From positions 1-21,418 of the IMG/VR virus record IMGVR_UViG_3300025101_000234: a stretch of 21,418 nucleotides of DNA. One strand, 5' to 3'. This DNA is from a virus. The notes beneath the pieces were generated by a model that saw only the letters and a list, made by a program, of their open reading frames with translations, made no database searches and was not told where the DNA came from. Position numbers and translations under genes: made by a program. Below, piece by piece: positions 20,142 through 21,418 of the stretch (position 1 is the stretch's first letter; every line of letters begins with the position of its first letter).

Positions 20142-20198
20142 AAACCTAAAAAGGGTAAAGGTAGTTATAACAGAAATAAATTTAAAAGAGGTGACTAA

Positions 20199-20432
20199 AT
20201 GGTATATGATATTATCTACACACTAAATGGCTCAAGAACTTTTGATAGTCAAGAAAGTTTAATAGACTATTGTAAGTGCAATGGGTATGAACACAAAGGT
20301 TTTAATCGTAACACTTGGCATAGACAAGAGTTACAAGAGCAACCAATATTTGATGGCTTGGCTGGACCATTATGGGATGGTGATAGAGTACGCTATGAAA
20401 CTTGGGATGTATTTGAAAGGTTATCAAGATGA
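20199..20432 (+). CDS. Small unknown protein, rightward operon
   Basis: The 77 residues include aromatic- and charge-rich segments: YDIIYTLNGSRTFDSQESLI, then DYCKCNGYEHKGFNRNTWHR and GPLWDGDRVRYETWDVFERL. A CxC motif (about 25-27) with nearby His might bind metal, but only weakly suggests this. It starts after GAGGTGACTAA and overlaps the next gene by four bases (ATGA). No family is recognised. Confidence 0.6.
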   Translation: MVYDIIYTLNGSRTFDSQESLIDYCKCNGYEHKGFNRNTWHRQELQEQPIFDGLAGPLWDGDRVRYETWDVFERLSR

Positions 20433-20665
20433 TTTATTATGATGATAAGTATGGATATAAAAATGTTCTATCATATGACGAGTGTGAAGTTGTCAATGAT
20501 TTAATTAGAGAAAGGCTTTATCAGTTAGAACATTCTGATAGAGTAACCCACAATGAGATAGTAGAGTTAGAAACTATACTAGATAAAATTAATGGACTCT
20601 ATCCAAGAGATAGGGATGAAGACCAAGTATTAGCAGAGATGAAGGAGGGCATACATGAAGATTAA
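20429..20665 (+). CDS. Small acidic helical protein, rightward operon
   Basis: The 78-residue product is helical and acidic. After an aromatic N-terminus (MIYYDDKYGYKNVLSYDECE), it has two helices (VVNDLIRERLYQLEHSDRVT and EIVELETILDKINGLYPRDR) and an acidic tail. The pattern suggests a helical hairpin. It shares ATGA with the previous gene, and its end overlaps the next gene by 11 bases, so the three genes are translationally coupled. No family is recognised. Confidence 0.6.
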   Translation: MIYYDDKYGYKNVLSYDECEVVNDLIRERLYQLEHSDRVTHNEIVELETILDKINGLYPRDRDEDQVLAEMKEGIHED

Positions 20666-21356
20666 AGATATCATTAAGATACTAGAGATAACTGAGGGTA
20701 AACTTATAGCTGATGAAGAGTTAGAAACTAAAAAGCTACCCAAAGATATGTATGATGAGTTTAACTGTACCATACACGGAGTTACTAGACCCTTAGAAGA
20801 GTTAGACTTTATACATCTAGTGAGGTCTTATAAAAATAAGATTAGAGATTTAACTGATGGGTATGTTAGTAGAGATATCTATGAGATGGTATTTAATAAG
20901 GTTGAACAGTTAGAGAAAAACGCAAACTCTAAAATGGTTTTTAAATTAGAGGAAGAAGTATCTAGGTTGAAGTCTGAGGTTGAAAGATACAAGAGTATGA
21001 AAGAGGGTGCTGAAAACTCAATGGTAGAATGGAGAAATAACTTTAATTTACTAGGTGACAAACATCAACAACTCAAGGATGAAAACAAAAGGTTGAATGA
21101 TAGATATATTGATGCTATGTATGGTGATAAAACTGTAGGACACAAGTATTGTTTTGCAGAAATACCCAATGATGATGAGGGCAATGCCTTGATAAAACAG
21201 ATGCGGCAATATGTAAATCGCAAGGGATATCATATGGTAGTTAGAGGTCAGCACCTAAAAGACGGAGAAGATTGGAGAGAACATCCTCATGGTCAGCCTA
21301 TTGACAAGTCAACTCATCTAAGAGTATACTTACACAGAAAATATAAGGAGAATTAA
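20655..21356 (+). CDS. Coiled-coil protein of unknown function
   Basis: The protein has 233 residues. An N-terminal globular part (about 1-85, with ITEGKLIADEELETKKLPKD) is followed by a long coiled coil at about 85-155 (KLEEEVSRLKSEVERYKSMK, LLGDKHQQLKDENKRLND), and then a C-terminal globular part of about 70 residues with His and aromatic residues (YHMVVRGQHLKDGEDWREHP, THLRVYLHRKYKEN). No membrane or signal segment is present. It could be a scaffolding or DNA-handling early protein. It overlaps the previous gene by 11 bases and is followed after one base by a lipoprotein gene. Confidence 0.68.
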   Translation: MKIKDIIKILEITEGKLIADEELETKKLPKDMYDEFNCTIHGVTRPLEELDFIHLVRSYKNKIRDLTDGYVSRDIYEMVFNKVEQLEKNANSKMVFKLEEEVSRLKSEVERYKSMKEGAENSMVEWRNNFNLLGDKHQQLKDENKRLNDRYIDAMYGDKTVGHKYCFAEIPNDDEGNALIKQMRQYVNRKGYHMVVRGQHLKDGEDWREHPHGQPIDKSTHLRVYLHRKYKEN

Positions 21357-21357
21357 A

Positions 21358-21418
21358 ATGAAACTATTATATATATTATTACCACTATTATTAATATCGT
21401 GTTCATATATGCCTGAAC
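21358..21418 (+). CDS. Lipoprotein gene (partial, N-terminus only)
   Basis: Only 20 residues are visible before the right edge: MKLLYILLPLLLISCSYMPE. They form a clear lipoprotein signal, with a short basic start, a Leu/Ile-rich core and the lipobox Leu-Ile-Ser-Cys with Cys15 as the lipid-modified residue. Ser at the following position favours the outer membrane. The ribosome site AAGGAGAATTAAA is strong. Possible roles include superinfection exclusion or an Rz1-type lysis protein; the rest of the gene is needed. Confidence 0.7.
   Translation, partial: MKLLYILLPLLLISCSYMPE

Noticed and set aside
1-21418. CRISPR array, integrase, transposase or attachment site
   Set aside because: No regularly spaced direct repeats with unique spacers, no recombinase motifs and no terminal inverted repeats were seen. 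The only tandem repeats are the coding one at 14856-14920 and the short one at 4622-4660.

Overview
The window is part of the genome of a tailed double-stranded DNA phage, most likely a marine podovirus-like phage of an AT-rich bacterium. This rests on the gene content and order (small and large terminase, very long portal, scaffold, major capsid protein, tail-tube-like proteins). It also rests on many small basic proteins of types I recognise from marine phage metagenomes, and on AT-rich, tightly packed genes that often overlap. The host cannot be named from the sequence; a pelagiphage or uncultured marine phage is an inference. I see no tRNA, rRNA, integrase, insertion sequence or CRISPR array.

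The layout is two divergent transcription units around an AT-rich intergenic region (16769-17926). The leftward (minus) unit runs from 16768 to the left edge. It starts at a perfect sigma70-type promoter (TTGACA, 17 bp, TATAAT at 16878-16906). Its first part (16768 to about 12510) holds about fourteen small genes: several lysine-rich proteins, DUF6321/DUF5872/DUF5824-like proteins, a compact SET-domain methyltransferase, membrane proteins, and a lipoprotein with a C-terminal membrane helix that could be a unimolecular spanin. Then come the packaging and head genes: small terminase candidate, a helical protein, TerL, portal, a small helical protein, a 1059-residue multidomain virion protein, a small protein, scaffold, a 2-oxoglutarate/Fe(II) oxygenase, major capsid protein, a probable accessory structural protein, a tail-adaptor-like protein and the start of a tail-tube-like protein. 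The capsid gene has its own promoter-like sequence and an upstream hairpin.

The rightward (plus) unit starts from a TTGACA-17-TACAGT promoter at 17548-17576. It has a roughly 340-nt leader with more G+C than its surroundings, G5 runs, two long inverted repeats and a possible 26-codon leader ORF. Eight complete small genes follow. Only one can be placed in a family: a protein of 196 residues that I infer to be a helix-hairpin-helix/glycosylase-like DNA-binding protein. A truncated lipoprotein gene lies at the right edge. By position these are probably early genes. Two gaps in this unit (19688-19801 and 20084-20198) hold inverted repeats that look like terminators or structured RNAs.

The most interesting possibility is the SET methyltransferase, joined by 1-nt stop/start overlaps to a lysine/methionine-rich protein upstream and a lysine-rich protein downstream. 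It may be a phage-encoded system that methylates its own DNA-binding or virion proteins. The oxygenase sitting between scaffold and capsid genes is a second candidate protein-modification enzyme. The intergenic region also carries shared 12-bp inverted motifs, paired dyads and TTAGTTAA repeats that look like operator or origin sites.
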